This document shows positions 25,694-36,700 of a DNA stretch of 64,000 nt, one piece after another. Under the pieces are notes generated by a model, which saw only the letters and a list, made by a program, of their open reading frames with translations, was not told the origin of the DNA and did no database searches. The stretch spans positions 62,001 through 126,000 of the forward strand of contig NZ_KZ622864.1 in the NCBI RefSeq assembly GCF_002893095.1, in the 5' to 3' direction. Position 1 is the first letter of the stretch, and every line of letters starts with the position of its first letter. The DNA comes from Stenotrophomonas sp. VV52. Its GTDB lineage: Bacteria; Pseudomonadota; Gammaproteobacteria; Xanthomonadales; Xanthomonadaceae. The translations under genes were made by a program, and so were the position numbers.

Positions 25694-27315
25694 TCCTTCG
25701 ACGACATCGCGCTCATCTTGGCCAGCGCGTCATCGATGGTGAAACTCCCTGGCTCCTGCACGCGCGGGTACTCGACCAGGGTCTTGGCGAACTGGTCGGC
25801 GATACCGAACGCCGCGAACAGCAGGTAGTCGTGGTACAGGAACCACTCGTAATAGCTGTTGGAGGTGATGTCGGCGTACTCGTACGGGTCGGTGCGCAGG
25901 TTGAACAACTTGGGCAATCGCAGCGTGGTGAATGGCTCTGCCCAGATCTGCATCGTGCCCCGGCAACGCTGTTCCATGAACACGACCTTCCAGTTGTCGT
26001 AACGCATGGCCAGCACGTCGCCGTCGTCGCTGAAGTACATGAACAGCTTGCGCGGGCTCTCCTTCTCCTTTCCAGTGAGATAACCGAGCAGGCTGGTCCC
26101 GTCGATGTGGTTGCGGAAGGTCTTGCCGTTGGCGGTGTAGCCGGTCTTGAGCTCTTCCACCACCTGCGGCGCACCGGCCATTTCAAGGAAGGTGGGCAGC
26201 CAGTCGTGGTGCTGCACGATGCCGTTGGCGATGGACCCGGGGGCAATGTTCCCCGGCCAGCGCGCCAGCAGTGGAATGCGGAAGGCGCCCTCCCAGTTGG
26301 TGTCCTTCTCGCTGCGGAACGGCGTGGTGCCGGCGTCCGGCCAGGAATTGCGGTGCGGCCCGTTGTCGGTGGAGTACAGCACCAGGGTGTCTTCAGCGAT
26401 GCCCAGCTCGTCGAGCAGGTCGAGCATCTCACCCACGTTGCGGTCGTGATCGATCATGGTGTCGTGGTACGGCGACTGCCACCGCCCCGCCTGGCCCAGG
26501 CTCGACTTCTTGGTGTGGGTGAACATGTGCATGTGGGTGGTGTTCAACCAGACGAAGAACGGCTGGTCGTCCTCATGCTGGCGCCGGATGAACTTCTGCG
26601 CCGCCGCCACGAACTCGTCGTCGCAGGTTTCCATGCGCTTCTTGGTCAGCGGGCCGGTGTCCTTGATCTTCTGCTTGCCTACCTTGCCCCAGCGCGGTTG
26701 GTCGGTCGGGTCGTCCTTGTCCTGCGCCCAGCAGTGCAGCACGCCACGCGGACCGTTCTGCTTGCGGAAGTTGGGGAAGTCCTGCTCCGGGAAATAGTCG
26801 TACATTTCCGGCTCTTCCTCGGCATTGAGGTGATACAGGTTGCCGAAGAATTCATCGAAGCCGTGCACCGTGGGCAGGTACTTGTTCAGGTCGCCCAGGT
26901 GGTTCTTGCCGAACTGGCCGGTGGCATAGCCCTGCTCCTTGAGCAGCTCGGCGATGGTCACGCTTTCGGGCTGCAGGCCCTCCTTGCCGCCGGGGCGGCC
27001 CACCTTGGACAACCCGGTGCGGTACACGCTCTGGCCGGTGATGAAGGACGAGCGCCCTGCGGTGCAGGACTGCTCGCCGTAGGAATCGGTGAACATCATG
27101 CCTTCGCGCGCGAGACGGTCGATGTTCGGGGTCTGGTAGCCCATCAATCCATGGCTGTAACAGCTCAGGTTGCTGATGCCGATGTCATCGCCCCAGATCA
27201 CCAGGATGTTGGGGCGCTTGCCGGGCTTTCCTGGCTTGGCGCCGCCGGAAGTGGGCCCCTTCTTCGCGGCAGGCGACGCCTTGGGCGCCGCCTTCTTTGC
27301 ACGTGCTGTTGCCAT
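25690..27315 (-). CDS. Arylsulfatase (type I, formylglycine-dependent), no signal peptide
   Basis: The product has 541 residues. The sulfatase core starts at RPNILVIWGDDIG (metal-binding Asp43/Asp44). Cys84 lies in SCTAGRSSFITGQ, matching C-x-P/A-x-R, the site converted to formylglycine. Further core elements are FGKNHLGD, FFVWLNTTHMH and STDNGPH. A Lys/Ala/Pro-rich tail of about 34 residues (no hydrophobic core) precedes the domain, so this is neither a Sec nor a Tat signal and the enzyme may be cytoplasmic. The start has AAGGAG upstream. No sulfatase-maturing enzyme is nearby. The substrate is unknown. Confidence 0.87.
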   Translation of the reverse strand: MATARAKKAAPKASPAAKKGPTSGGAKPGKPGKRPNILVIWGDDIGISNLSCYSHGLMGYQTPNIDRLAREGMMFTDSYGEQSCTAGRSSFITGQSVYRTGLSKVGRPGGKEGLQPESVTIAELLKEQGYATGQFGKNHLGDLNKYLPTVHGFDEFFGNLYHLNAEEEPEMYDYFPEQDFPNFRKQNGPRGVLHCWAQDKDDPTDQPRWGKVGKQKIKDTGPLTKKRMETCDDEFVAAAQKFIRRQHEDDQPFFVWLNTTHMHMFTHTKKSSLGQAGRWQSPYHDTMIDHDRNVGEMLDLLDELGIAEDTLVLYSTDNGPHRNSWPDAGTTPFRSEKDTNWEGAFRIPLLARWPGNIAPGSIANGIVQHHDWLPTFLEMAGAPQVVEELKTGYTANGKTFRNHIDGTSLLGYLTGKEKESPRKLFMYFSDDGDVLAMRYDNWKVVFMEQRCRGTMQIWAEPFTTLRLPKLFNLRTDPYEYADITSNSYYEWFLYHDYLLFAAFGIADQFAKTLVEYPRVQEPGSFTIDDALAKMSAMSSKD

Positions 27316-27343
27316 GGAACTGCTCCTTGCGGATCGACCCTGA

Positions 27344-27378
27344 CAGCATCGCCCGGCAGCACCACCGGGCCAATGCTG
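27344..27378 (-). repeat. Hairpin between the large autotransporter and sulfatase genes
   Basis: Nested arms CAGCAT (27344-27349) / ATGCTG (27373-27378) and GCCCGG (27351-27356) / CCGGGC (27365-27370) form a two-part stem with small internal mismatches. It could be a weak terminator of the autotransporter transcript or a 5'-leader structure for the sulfatase; there is no T-run. Confidence 0.45.
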
Positions 27379-27411
27379 ACTTCTACGCAGAGCGCGCCAG
27401 TATTTCTACTG

Positions 27412-30400
27412 TCAGAAGCTGTACGTCAGGCGCGCCAGCCCGGTGTTGGCATCGAAGCCCTGGCCCACTTCCTTCACGTACTGTAGCGACAGGTTGAGGT
27501 GGTTGGAGCCATACAGATCGGCACCTACCGCGAAGCGACCGATCGTGCCCGGCCCCGCCGTGGTGACATCGAACGACTGACTCTGCGGCTGGTCGGCAAA
27601 GCGCGCGGTGGTGGTCCAGTCGCGGTTGTTGCTGAACTCGGCCGCAGCGCTGGCGAACGGGCGCAGCGTCACGCCGTTGTTGAAGTGCACGCTGTTGCCG
27701 AGCTCGACACCCACCACGCCGATCAGCGCGGTGTCTGCATTGCCCTCCACGGCCAGGCGGAACGGCGAATTGCCATCTTCGGTGAATGCCCTGTTTTCCA
27801 CGCGGATGGCATGGCCTTCCACGAACGGGCGCACAAAGCCCTCATGGCCTACCGGCACGCTGTACGCCGCACGCAGGTGCGCGCCGGCCTGCCACTGCTT
27901 CGGACTGGCCTTGGCTTCATCATCGAAGCCAGCCACCGACACGTCGCGGGTGGAGCGGTATTTGCCCGATGCCGCGTCCAGCCCGCCGGAAAGTTCCATC
28001 CTGCCCGCGTCGTACAGCAGCCCCACCCCGCCCAGCACCGCGTCGCCATTCACCCGTGCGCTGCCGTCGGCGTCGCGCAGGCGGCTGTTCTCATAGGCCA
28101 GCGAACCGGTCAGGGCCAGGTCGGGCGACAGCTGCAACTGGCCGCCGGCCTGGAACGCCGATGCGTCGACCTTGTAGCCCAGCGCGTCGTTGGTTTCCTT
28201 CTGCTCCGAGCCATTGGCGATCACCCTGCCCCAGCCACAGCTGTCCGTGCTCTTGCTGGCCACCGGCGCGCTGGAGCAGCCGCCATACAGGTTCACGGCG
28301 AAGTCGCGGCTGCTGCTGACCCGATACGCGCCGAAGGCACCCAGTGTCTTGCCCGACATCGCCGCCAGGCTGCGCTCGTATTCGGCGCCGTCGGCCACGC
28401 TGCTCAACCGGGTGAAGCCGGTATCCATCGCCGCGCCGCTGTCGAAGATCGACTGCAGGTTGTTGCCGACCGCGCGCTTGTTGGCGCCCATGCCCGCCGC
28501 CTGGGCACTGAACAGCGCGCTCGGGGTGACCCGCAGGTTCTGTCCGTCGGTGTCGAAGCGGTAGTCGAACAGGTGGTCGTTGCGCACCGCCGCCAGGGTT
28601 GGATCCAGCTGCAGGGCGCCGGTGGCGCTGGCCAGCGTCACCGTGTTCCGGCGCATCAGCGTGGGGCGTACCTCGACCGTACCGGCAATGGTCGCATCGC
28701 CGTCCACGGTCAACGGCGTGGCGGCCTTGCCGGAGAAGTCCGCGGCCACGACGATGCGACCGCCGGCGTTGTTGCGCAGGTTGCCCTGCACCGCCAGCGG
28801 CGTGACGCGGATGTCCATCACGCCGTTGTTGGTCACCCCGCACTTGCCCACGGTGACGCTGTCACCGGCGTTGAAGGTGCCGTTGTTGGTGAAGCAACCG
28901 GTGCCGCCGCCATTGGTGAGCAGCACGTCACCGCCCATGGTGCCGTTGTTGATCACCTGGGTATCGCCCGCGGTGCTGTACACCGCGACTGCATTTGCCT
29001 GCGAACCGTAGGTGTACAGCGTGCCGTTGTTGGTGACCGTGTTGACCACCGGCGTGCCGTTGCTGCCGTTCTTGCCGGTACCACCATGGTCGATGTAGAC
29101 GCCGGCTGAGCCGCCATTGGGCGAGGTGGCCACCGATTGCTGGCCGGCAGTGACCTTGCCGGTGGAGGCGATGGTAATGCTGATCGGCGCGTTGGAGGCA
29201 CTGTCGCCCATGCTCTGCGCGACGATGCCGGCCGAGCCCGAACCAGTGGCCGATACCGTGCCATTGATCGTGGCAGTGATTGCCGCGCCGGTGCCGGTAC
29301 CGCCGGCGCTGCCCATGTAGATCGCGTTGTCGGTGATGACGCGGCCACCGCCGCCGCCCAGCGACTGCAGCAGCATCGCCGGAGCATTGTTGCCGGTGGT
29401 GCTGATCGACGCGCCGGCGTCCACGGTGGCATTGATCACGCCGCCGTTGCCCGAGGCATTGCGACTCCCACTGAAGTACTGCGGTGCAGCCGCCAGGCTG
29501 GTCTGCCCGGCAATCCCACCGGCCAGGCCGCCGCCCCCGCCGATCGACTGTGCCAGCACGCCCACCGCGTTGGCGCCGGCGGTGCTGATCGCATCGCCCA
29601 CCGTTACCGACAGGCCGCTGTTGCCGGCGGTCGGGCTGTTCACGCCGTCATTGTTGACGCTACCGGTGGTCTTGCCGGAGCCGAAGAAGTCGGCCACCGT
29701 GCTGCCGCTGACCGTGCCACCCAGCTGCAGGCCACCGCCACCGCTGATCGACTGGGCCAGGATGCCGTGGCTGTTGTCGCCCTTGGTGGTGATCGAGCCG
29801 CCCGTTGCAGTGGTGACATTGACCAGGCCGCTGCCGCCGGAGGCTTCACCGCCGCTGCCGCCGAACTTGAACATGACGTCGTAGTCGCCCCCCTTCGCGC
29901 TGGCGCTGCCGCCGGCGCCTTCCAGGTCGCTGGCCAGGGTCTTGGCGATACCGCCACCGCCGGTGATGGACTGCGCGATGATGCCGCTGGAATCGTGCGC
30001 CGCCGTGGAGATCGCGCCGCTGCTGGTCACCTTGGCCTGCCCGGAGTCGTAGCTGGCGCCGCCATTGCCGCCGACCGACAGCGAGATCGACTTGAACGCG
30101 CCATCGTTGGCGTCGTCGTCCCCGGAGTTCTTGCTGCTGGCCTTCACCGAGGACGCCGACACGCCGCCGACGCCACCGCCGCCGGCAATCGATTCGGCCA
30201 CGATGCCTGCCGCGAGCGCGCCCTTGGTGTAGATCGCGCCGGTGTTGTTGACGATCACCTGGCCACCGTAGCCACCTCCGCCACCCGAGCCACCCACGGA
30301 CAGGTTGCCGCTGTAGTCGTTGGTCGAGGCGGTGCTGGCCGCGCCGCCCTTGCCGCCACCGCCGCCGACGGCCTGGGCCAGGATCGCGTCGGCGTGGTTG

Positions 30401-33400
30401 CCCAGCGTGGCGATCCCGCCGTCGTTGGTCACCGTGACCAGGCCCGCCGTACCGCCACTGCCGCCGGAGGCGCCCAGCGCGACCGAGAGCTGGATGCTGG
30501 TGGACTCGTTGTCATCGTTGGTCTCGCCTTTCGACTCGGCGGCGTCGTTGAGGTCGTCGTCCAGGTCGCCGTCACCCACGGCTGCCAAGCCCGCGCGCGC
30601 CGCCACCTGCGAGGTGCTGTCGGCCAGCAGGCTGTTGGTGAAGCTGACCGCGTTGTTGAGGCCCAGATAGTCATTGAGCGCCGCGGTGCCATTGGCATCA
30701 TAGGCGGCGCTGAGCGTACTGGTCGCGGTGCCCGCGTTGCTGCCCTTGTTGCCACCGGCGCCGTCGGACTTCCTGCTGGCGATGTTGGAGCCGGCCTTGC
30801 CGCCGACGCCACCACCGCCGCCGATCGACTGCGCCACGATGCCGTTGGCGTCTGCACCGAAGGTCACCACCGTGGACGTTGCGTCGTTGTGCACCGACAC
30901 GCCGTCGATCTCATTGCCGTTGCCATCGGTGTGGTACGTGTTGCCGCCCTTGCCGCCGTTTGCGCCCATGGTCACGGTGGCCACGTACTCGCCCTTGGCC
31001 GATCCGGCAGCACCGCCGCCTGCGCCTCCGCCACCGCCGATCGACTGCGCGCCAATGCCGAACGCACCGTCGCCCAGCGTGATGATGGAGCCGTTGATGT
31101 TGTTGGCGGTGGCCGCATAACCATCGCCCCCGGCGCCACCGGTACCTCCCATGGTCAGCGTGGTGGATATCTTGGTTTCACCGCCGGTCGCCGAGGCCTG
31201 GCCATCGCCCGTGCCACCGGCACCACCGCCACCTCCGACCGACTGCACCAGCAGGCCCGCGGCCGATTCACCGGTGGTCAGCACCAGGCCGCTGTTGGTC
31301 CCCGTCGCCGCGCCGCCGTCACCGGCGGTGCCGCCCTTGCCACCCAGCGCCATCGAAGCACTGATGTCGAACTCGCCACCGGTGGCGGTCGAGGCCGACG
31401 ACGAGTCGCCACCGGCACCGCCGCCGCCGCCGATCGACTGCGCGAGCATGCCGACCGCGCCCTGGCCACCGGTGGTGACCAGGCCGGTGTTGGTGGCGGT
31501 GAGCAGGCCGCCACTGCCGGCCTGGCCACCGGAACCGCCGAGCGAGGCGCTCAGCGAAATGCTCACGTCTTCGGCGGCGTATACCTTCGACTTGGCGGTG
31601 GATGCACCGCCGGCACCCCCGCCACCGCCAATGGACTGCGCCAGGATGCCGTAGCTGTCCGAACCGTCGGTGCCGATGCGCCCGTCGTTCTGGGCCAGGG
31701 TGCCGGTGCAGCCGCTGCCGCAGGCATCGCCACCAGCGCCACCGCTGCCGCCGACCGCCATCGAGGCACCGAAACCGGCGGACGTGGACTTGCTGTAGGC
31801 CGAACCGCCCTGGCCGCCACCGCCACCAATCGACTGCGACAGCAGCCCTGGCGCGTGCAGGCCGTGGGTCAGCACGGTGCTGCCGGCCTGGCTGGTCAGC
31901 GACGCACTGTAGCCGTCGCCACCGCCACCGGCCGAACCGCCGATCACGTACTGCAGGCCGACACTGTCGCCGCTGGCGTCGCCGCCCTTGCCGCCACCGC
32001 CGCCGATGGACTGCACCGCCAGGCCGTCCGAACCGAACCCGAAGGTTTCCACGTTCGACTGCAGCGCAACGGTGGCGCTGTTGCCGTTCACGCCGTTTGC
32101 GCCTTCGCCACCCACTGCGAAAATTCCTTTGGAAACGCCACCGGAGCCACCGCCGCCGCCGATCGACTGCGCCAGCACGCCCGGTGACCCTTCAAAGTCG
32201 GTCGGGTCGACATACGAGCCGGTGCGTGCCAGCAGGCCGCTGCCGGTCACCGACACCGTGCCTGCGGTACCGCCATCGGAACCGGAACCGCCGTTGGGCC
32301 CGATCACGAACTGCGAGGGCGTACCGCCGTCGCCGCCATTGCCGCCCAGCGACTGCACCAGCACCGCAGGCGCGTAGGTGCCGTTGGCGGCGATGGCACC
32401 GCCACTGCCGGCGCTGCCATCGATGACCAGGCTGGCATTGCCGCCATTGCCGCCAGCGCCCGCGTTGCCACCGGAGCCGCCGGAGCTGTTGCCCTGGCCG
32501 CCGGCGCCGCCCTGCGACAGCACATGCAACGCCGCGTCGTTGTCGCCGGTTTCCACCATGATCACGTTCGACGCCACGGTGACGCCGACGTTGCCGCCGT
32601 TGCCGGCCAGGCCGCCGTCGCCGCCCTGCGAACCGTCCACATCCTCGGCGGAACCGCCGTTGCCGCCATTGCCACCCACGCTCTGGACCATCACGCCGGC
32701 GGTGCCCACGAAGCCGTTGTTGGCGTTGTTGCTGGTGTTGGTGAAGCTGGCGGTGACCGTGCCACCGTTGCCACCAATGCCGTCAGTCGCGTCGGCGCCC
32801 TGGGAATTCAGCCCGGTGCCGTAATCCCGGCCACGGCCGCCTGCGCCGCCCTGGCTCGACACCAGCACGCTGCGGAAGTTCGAATGCGTGTAGCCATCGA
32901 GCGTCGCGTTGATGCTGCCGCCCACGCCGCCCACGCCGGAGGTGCCGTCTTCACCGCTCATGTTGCCTTTGCCGGCCGCGCCGCCTTCGCCACCCAGCGA
33001 GATCAGGGTGATGCCGCTGATGCCGTTGACCGTGTCCTGCGACAGCGAGGTGACCTGCGGCCCCACCGAGACGGTCAGCGCGCCACCGCTGTTGCCCAGG
33101 CCGCCGTTGCCGCCGACCTTGTCGAACCCGCCTGCCGTGGCATCCGAGCCCTGCGCACCGGCGCCACCGATGCTCACCGAATTGATCGGCGAAGAGGCGA
33201 GCAGCAACTGGTTCTTGCTGTTGTAGGCGGAGTAGTCGTACAGCGTGGGGTTCAAGCCCACCACCAGGTTGATGTCCGCCGCCGGGCCACCGGGTCCGCC
33301 GGTGTAACCGTTCTTGTCGTCGAAGATCGGATCCCAGCCGGAACTTCCCGCCGGCGAGCCTGCGCTGCCATTGGAGTTGAGATAGCACGAGATGTGGCCG

Positions 33401-33540
33401 TTGACGCTGTACAGCTGGCAGCCGTCGGCCAGTGCGACGCCGGGGGCGGCAAAGGTCGCCAGGCCGGTGGCGGCGAGCGCATTCATCAACGCCAGTGACA
33501 GCGCGCGGCGGTTGGGACGGGCAATGCGGTACGAATTCAT
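27412..33540 (-). CDS. Giant Gly-rich autotransporter (type Va), repeat passenger
   Basis: The product has 2042 residues. An extended signal peptide (about residues 1-38, ending GVALADG) leads into a Gly/Ala/Ser/Asn-rich passenger with at least 14 degenerate copies of a beta-helix-type unit centred on [AVS]QSIGGGGGxGG, spaced roughly 55-110 residues. A transition region is followed by a C-terminal beta-barrel of about 270 residues ending LTYSF, the terminal aromatic recognised by the Bam complex. The start ATG at 33540 has GGAG 8 nt upstream. It is a probable cell-surface adhesin or biofilm factor (inference). It is divergent from a second autotransporter gene. Confidence 0.9.
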   Translation of the reverse strand: MNSYRIARPNRRALSLALMNALAATGLATFAAPGVALADGCQLYSVNGHISCYLNSNGSAGSPAGSSGWDPIFDDKNGYTGGPGGPAADINLVVGLNPTLYDYSAYNSKNQLLLASSPINSVSIGGAGAQGSDATAGGFDKVGGNGGLGNSGGALTVSVGPQVTSLSQDTVNGISGITLISLGGEGGAAGKGNMSGEDGTSGVGGVGGSINATLDGYTHSNFRSVLVSSQGGAGGRGRDYGTGLNSQGADATDGIGGNGGTVTASFTNTSNNANNGFVGTAGVMVQSVGGNGGNGGSAEDVDGSQGGDGGLAGNGGNVGVTVASNVIMVETGDNDAALHVLSQGGAGGQGNSSGGSGGNAGAGGNGGNASLVIDGSAGSGGAIAANGTYAPAVLVQSLGGNGGDGGTPSQFVIGPNGGSGSDGGTAGTVSVTGSGLLARTGSYVDPTDFEGSPGVLAQSIGGGGGSGGVSKGIFAVGGEGANGVNGNSATVALQSNVETFGFGSDGLAVQSIGGGGGKGGDASGDSVGLQYVIGGSAGGGGDGYSASLTSQAGSTVLTHGLHAPGLLSQSIGGGGGQGGSAYSKSTSAGFGASMAVGGSGGAGGDACGSGCTGTLAQNDGRIGTDGSDSYGILAQSIGGGGGAGGASTAKSKVYAAEDVSISLSASLGGSGGQAGSGGLLTATNTGLVTTGGQGAVGMLAQSIGGGGGAGGDSSSASTATGGEFDISASMALGGKGGTAGDGGAATGTNSGLVLTTGESAAGLLVQSVGGGGGAGGTGDGQASATGGETKISTTLTMGGTGGAGGDGYAATANNINGSIITLGDGAFGIGAQSIGGGGGAGGGAAGSAKGEYVATVTMGANGGKGGNTYHTDGNGNEIDGVSVHNDATSTVVTFGADANGIVAQSIGGGGGVGGKAGSNIASRKSDGAGGNKGSNAGTATSTLSAAYDANGTAALNDYLGLNNAVSFTNSLLADSTSQVAARAGLAAVGDGDLDDDLNDAAESKGETNDDNESTSIQLSVALGASGGSGGTAGLVTVTNDGGIATLGNHADAILAQAVGGGGGKGGAASTASTNDYSGNLSVGGSGGGGGYGGQVIVNNTGAIYTKGALAAGIVAESIAGGGGVGGVSASSVKASSKNSGDDDANDGAFKSISLSVGGNGGASYDSGQAKVTSSGAISTAAHDSSGIIAQSITGGGGIAKTLASDLEGAGGSASAKGGDYDVMFKFGGSGGEASGGSGLVNVTTATGGSITTKGDNSHGILAQSISGGGGLQLGGTVSGSTVADFFGSGKTTGSVNNDGVNSPTAGNSGLSVTVGDAISTAGANAVGVLAQSIGGGGGLAGGIAGQTSLAAAPQYFSGSRNASGNGGVINATVDAGASISTTGNNAPAMLLQSLGGGGGRVITDNAIYMGSAGGTGTGAAITATINGTVSATGSGSAGIVAQSMGDSASNAPISITIASTGKVTAGQQSVATSPNGGSAGVYIDHGGTGKNGSNGTPVVNTVTNNGTLYTYGSQANAVAVYSTAGDTQVINNGTMGGDVLLTNGGGTGCFTNNGTFNAGDSVTVGKCGVTNNGVMDIRVTPLAVQGNLRNNAGGRIVVAADFSGKAATPLTVDGDATIAGTVEVRPTLMRRNTVTLASATGALQLDPTLAAVRNDHLFDYRFDTDGQNLRVTPSALFSAQAAGMGANKRAVGNNLQSIFDSGAAMDTGFTRLSSVADGAEYERSLAAMSGKTLGAFGAYRVSSSRDFAVNLYGGCSSAPVASKSTDSCGWGRVIANGSEQKETNDALGYKVDASAFQAGGQLQLSPDLALTGSLAYENSRLRDADGSARVNGDAVLGGVGLLYDAGRMELSGGLDAASGKYRSTRDVSVAGFDDEAKASPKQWQAGAHLRAAYSVPVGHEGFVRPFVEGHAIRVENRAFTEDGNSPFRLAVEGNADTALIGVVGVELGNSVHFNNGVTLRPFASAAAEFSNNRDWTTTARFADQPQSQSFDVTTAGPGTIGRFAVGADLYGSNHLNLSLQYVKEVGQGFDANTGLARLTYSF
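29520..32190 (-). repeat. Degenerate coding repeats of the autotransporter passenger
   Basis: Within the large autotransporter gene, DNA encoding QSIGGGGG-type motifs recurs at irregular intervals (for example near 29530, 30800, 31040, 31430, 31630, 31830, 32000, 32160). The copies share a stretch meaning IGGGGG with near-identical codons, so recombination or assembly collapse is possible here. Confidence 0.75.
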
Positions 33541-33592
33541 GACAGGGCTCCAGGAGGGTGAGCAGAGCCTAGGCAGTGCCGGCCGGCGCCTC

Positions 33593-33606
33593 TTGACCTG
33601 GATCAT
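33593..33606. promoter_or_regulatory. FNR/Anr-like box between divergent autotransporter genes
   Basis: TTGACCTGGATCAT differs at two positions from the FNR/Anr consensus TTGAT-N4-ATCAA. It lies 53 bp before the large autotransporter start and about 150 bp before the other. Oxygen- or redox-linked control by a CRP/FNR protein is a hypothesis only. Confidence 0.35.
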
Positions 33607-33758
33607 GTCCGCGCAACTGCGCGCAGACGCGATGGCTGCCGTTCAGCCGGAAACCGTCGCCGCTGACGCAGTAGAAGTACCGAGAGATCAACGGTGCTTT
33701 TGCGGAGGCCCGTGGCAGCCGCGCGCGGGACCATGGAACCCTGCAAAGGAGTGCCGCC

Positions 33759-36700
33759 ATGAACCTGATTCGACACGCCCTCGCCACCAGCATCGCGCTC
33801 GCACTCGGCCAAGCCTGCCTGGTAGAAGAATGCGCCGCGCAGGCCACTGTGGGGCCCGGCGCCCGCACCACGACGCTCACTGCCACCACGGGCACCACCA
33901 CGGTCGTGGGCAACACCACCATCGACACCAGCGCCGGCGCCACCGATGGCGTACTCGCCAACGGGGGCGATGTGGTGCTGGACATGCAGGCCGGCGCATC
34001 GCCCGGTGCGATTGTCGTGCGCACCGGCAACGGTCGTGGCCTGCACGCTACCAACGGCACGATCACCGCGCAGAATGGCTTGAACGTGTTCACCAACCGC
34101 GGCGCCGCCCTGTTCGCTGACGACGGCAGCATCATCGTCAACGGTGGCAACATCGGCACCACCAACGGGCGCCTGGCCGGCGTCACGGCGGGAAGCGTGC
34201 GCATTGCCAACACCAGTTACAACGATCCGCTGCTGGCACCAGGCGGTGGCGATGGCGTAGGCGTCGAAGGAACCGGTCGTGCCGAGATTGCCGGTGGAAA
34301 CCGTCTGTTCGTGGGAGGCGCTACCAACCGGGTCGGGTTGGGTGTGCAGGGTCCCGCCGCCAGCATCGCAGTCAGCGGCGCGCTGCCGATCACGTTCCAG
34401 AACAATGGCGCACTCGGCATCTACCTGTATGGCGGCGGTCAACTGCAGGCCAGCGCGCCCATCGCGCTCACCTTCACGGGCACCAGTTCGGTCGGGCTCA
34501 CCGTGGACGGCGGCGCCAACGCCGCGCCGTTGTCGGACCTGAGCATGAACTTCGCTTCGACCGCGACCACCAGCTCATCCGGCACTGCCGTGGTTGCCAC
34601 CAACGGTGGATCGGCCAGCCTGAACCACCTGGTGGTCAGTGGACCCGGTGTGGGGCTTGGGGCCTGGGTGCGCAGCGGGTCGGCGCTGACACTGACCGGC
34701 GGCAGCCAGGTCACAGTCTCCTCGAACAACAACGGGCAGTCCTACGCATTTTCGCCGGGCCCGACCTCGTCGATGGCCACGACCACGATTTTCGGAAGCG
34801 TATCGGGTGCCTCGCAGCGCGCGGGTGCGTTGGTGCAGGGTGGCACCCTCAACAGTACCGGCACGACCTGGAGCAATCCCACCGCCAACGGCTACGGGCT
34901 GTACGCCGGTTACAACGGCAGCGTGCCAAGCACGATCACCCTGAGCGGCGACACCGTCACCACCACGGGCACGCGCGGCACCACCCTGCAGACCTACAAC
35001 AACGCGCAGGTCGCGGCGACCAACAGTACGCTGCGCAACGACAACGGCCTGGTTGCGATCTACCAGTGGAGCTACAACGGCGGCGCCGGCCAGGTTACCC
35101 GCGACAACACCATCGCACTGGTCAACAGCACCGTCACCACCACCGGCAGCGCCTACGGCCTGTATTCAAACAACGCCTCGGGCGGTTTCGCGCATGCAGT
35201 GAGCCTGCAGGGGGGCAGCCTGGCCAGCGACCGCTGGGCGATCATCGCCGAAGGCCCGCTGCTGTTCAGCGCCAGCGACGGCGCGCGCGTCGCCGGCGTG
35301 CAGGGCCTGCTGTCGGCCGAGGGCAGCAGCGGGCCGGCACTGCCCACCCTGGTGCAACTCAATGCCGACCGCAGCGTCCTGCAAGGGCTGGCAGAAGCGG
35401 ATTCAGCCAGCCAAGCCAACATCGCGCTGGCCAACCAGTCGCAGTGGACCGGCGCCGCGTGGAACATCACCAACGTCGGCGTGGATGCCACCAGCAGCTG
35501 GGACATTCCGGAAACGTCCACCGTCTCGCAGCTTGTCACCAACAACGGGCGCATCGCGTTCACGCCGATGACCGGTGATGTCTACAAGCGTCTGTACACC
35601 GGCAGCTACATGGGTGGCAGTGGCAGCGTGTTTGCACTCAACACCTACCTGGGCGAAGACGATTCACCGACCGACCAGCTGATACTGGAGGGCGGCAGCG
35701 CCAGCGGCCAGAGCCTGCTGGAATTCACCAACACCGGCGGCCCCGGCGCGCTGACCCGCGGCGACGGCATCCGCGTGGTGGTGGCCCTGGACGGTGCCAC
35801 CACCGCGCCGGCTGCGTTCACCCAGGCAGTGGCCATGCTGGCCGGCCCCTACAACTACCGGCTCTATCGGGGCGGCGACACGCCCGGCACCGGCGAAGAC
35901 TGGTTCCTGCGCTCCGCGCTGGACTGCAGCGACCCGTCGGCGCCCTCCCCGCCATGCCCCGCCCCCACGCCGACGCCGCCTGACCCGGTACCGCCGACAC
36001 CCGATCCCCCCACCCCGGTGCCGCCACCGCCCGAGCCTGAGCCGCCGGCACCGCCACCGCCGGACCCGGCCCCCGATCCCATCCCGGATCCGGAACCACC
36101 GCCGATCCCGGTACCCCCTGCCCCGGAACCCACGCCGCCCACGCCACCGGACCCGCCCGAGCCCGGTCCGGCGCCCGTGCCCGACTATCGCGCAGAGGTC
36201 TCGCTATACACCGCGCTGCCGGCGATCGCGCTGCGCTATGGCTGGGCGACGCTGGGCAACCTGCACGAGCGCGTGGGCGAGCAGGAGCAGGTGCGCGCAC
36301 GCGCCGACCTGCGCGGCGACGATTACTTCAATGGCGCCTGGGTGCGCGTAATTGGCGAGAACGGCGACGCCGAAGGCCGCCGCCGCGGTGTGTATGAAGG
36401 CGCGCCCCGCTACGACTACGACATCCTGGCCATCCAGGCCGGCACCGACGCGTACGCGGTCGAGCGTGAGAATGGGCTGCGCGACCATGCCGGCTTCTAC
36501 CTGGGCCAGGGCCGCATGCGCAGCGACGTGATCCACTACGACGGCAACCTCGCCGGGCGCAACGAAGTGCGCGCCACCTCGCTCGGCCTGTACTGGACGC
36601 GTTACTGGGAGGAGGGCCAGTACCTGGATGCCGTCTGGCAGGGCAGTTGGGGCAAGGGAAAGTCGCGTTCGTCCAACGGCCTGCTGCTGGACCGCGACAC

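Noticed and set aside
29137..32187. Plus-strand open frame of about 1000 codons opposite the large autotransporter
   Set aside because: It is a shadow of the Gly/Ala-rich gene (GGC/GCC codons leave the antisense frame open), is Ala/Arg/His-rich, and has no domain or ribosome site.
35950..36190. Proline-rich stretch considered as a microsatellite or non-coding repeat
   Set aside because: It is in frame between passenger and barrel of the autotransporter and acts as a linker.
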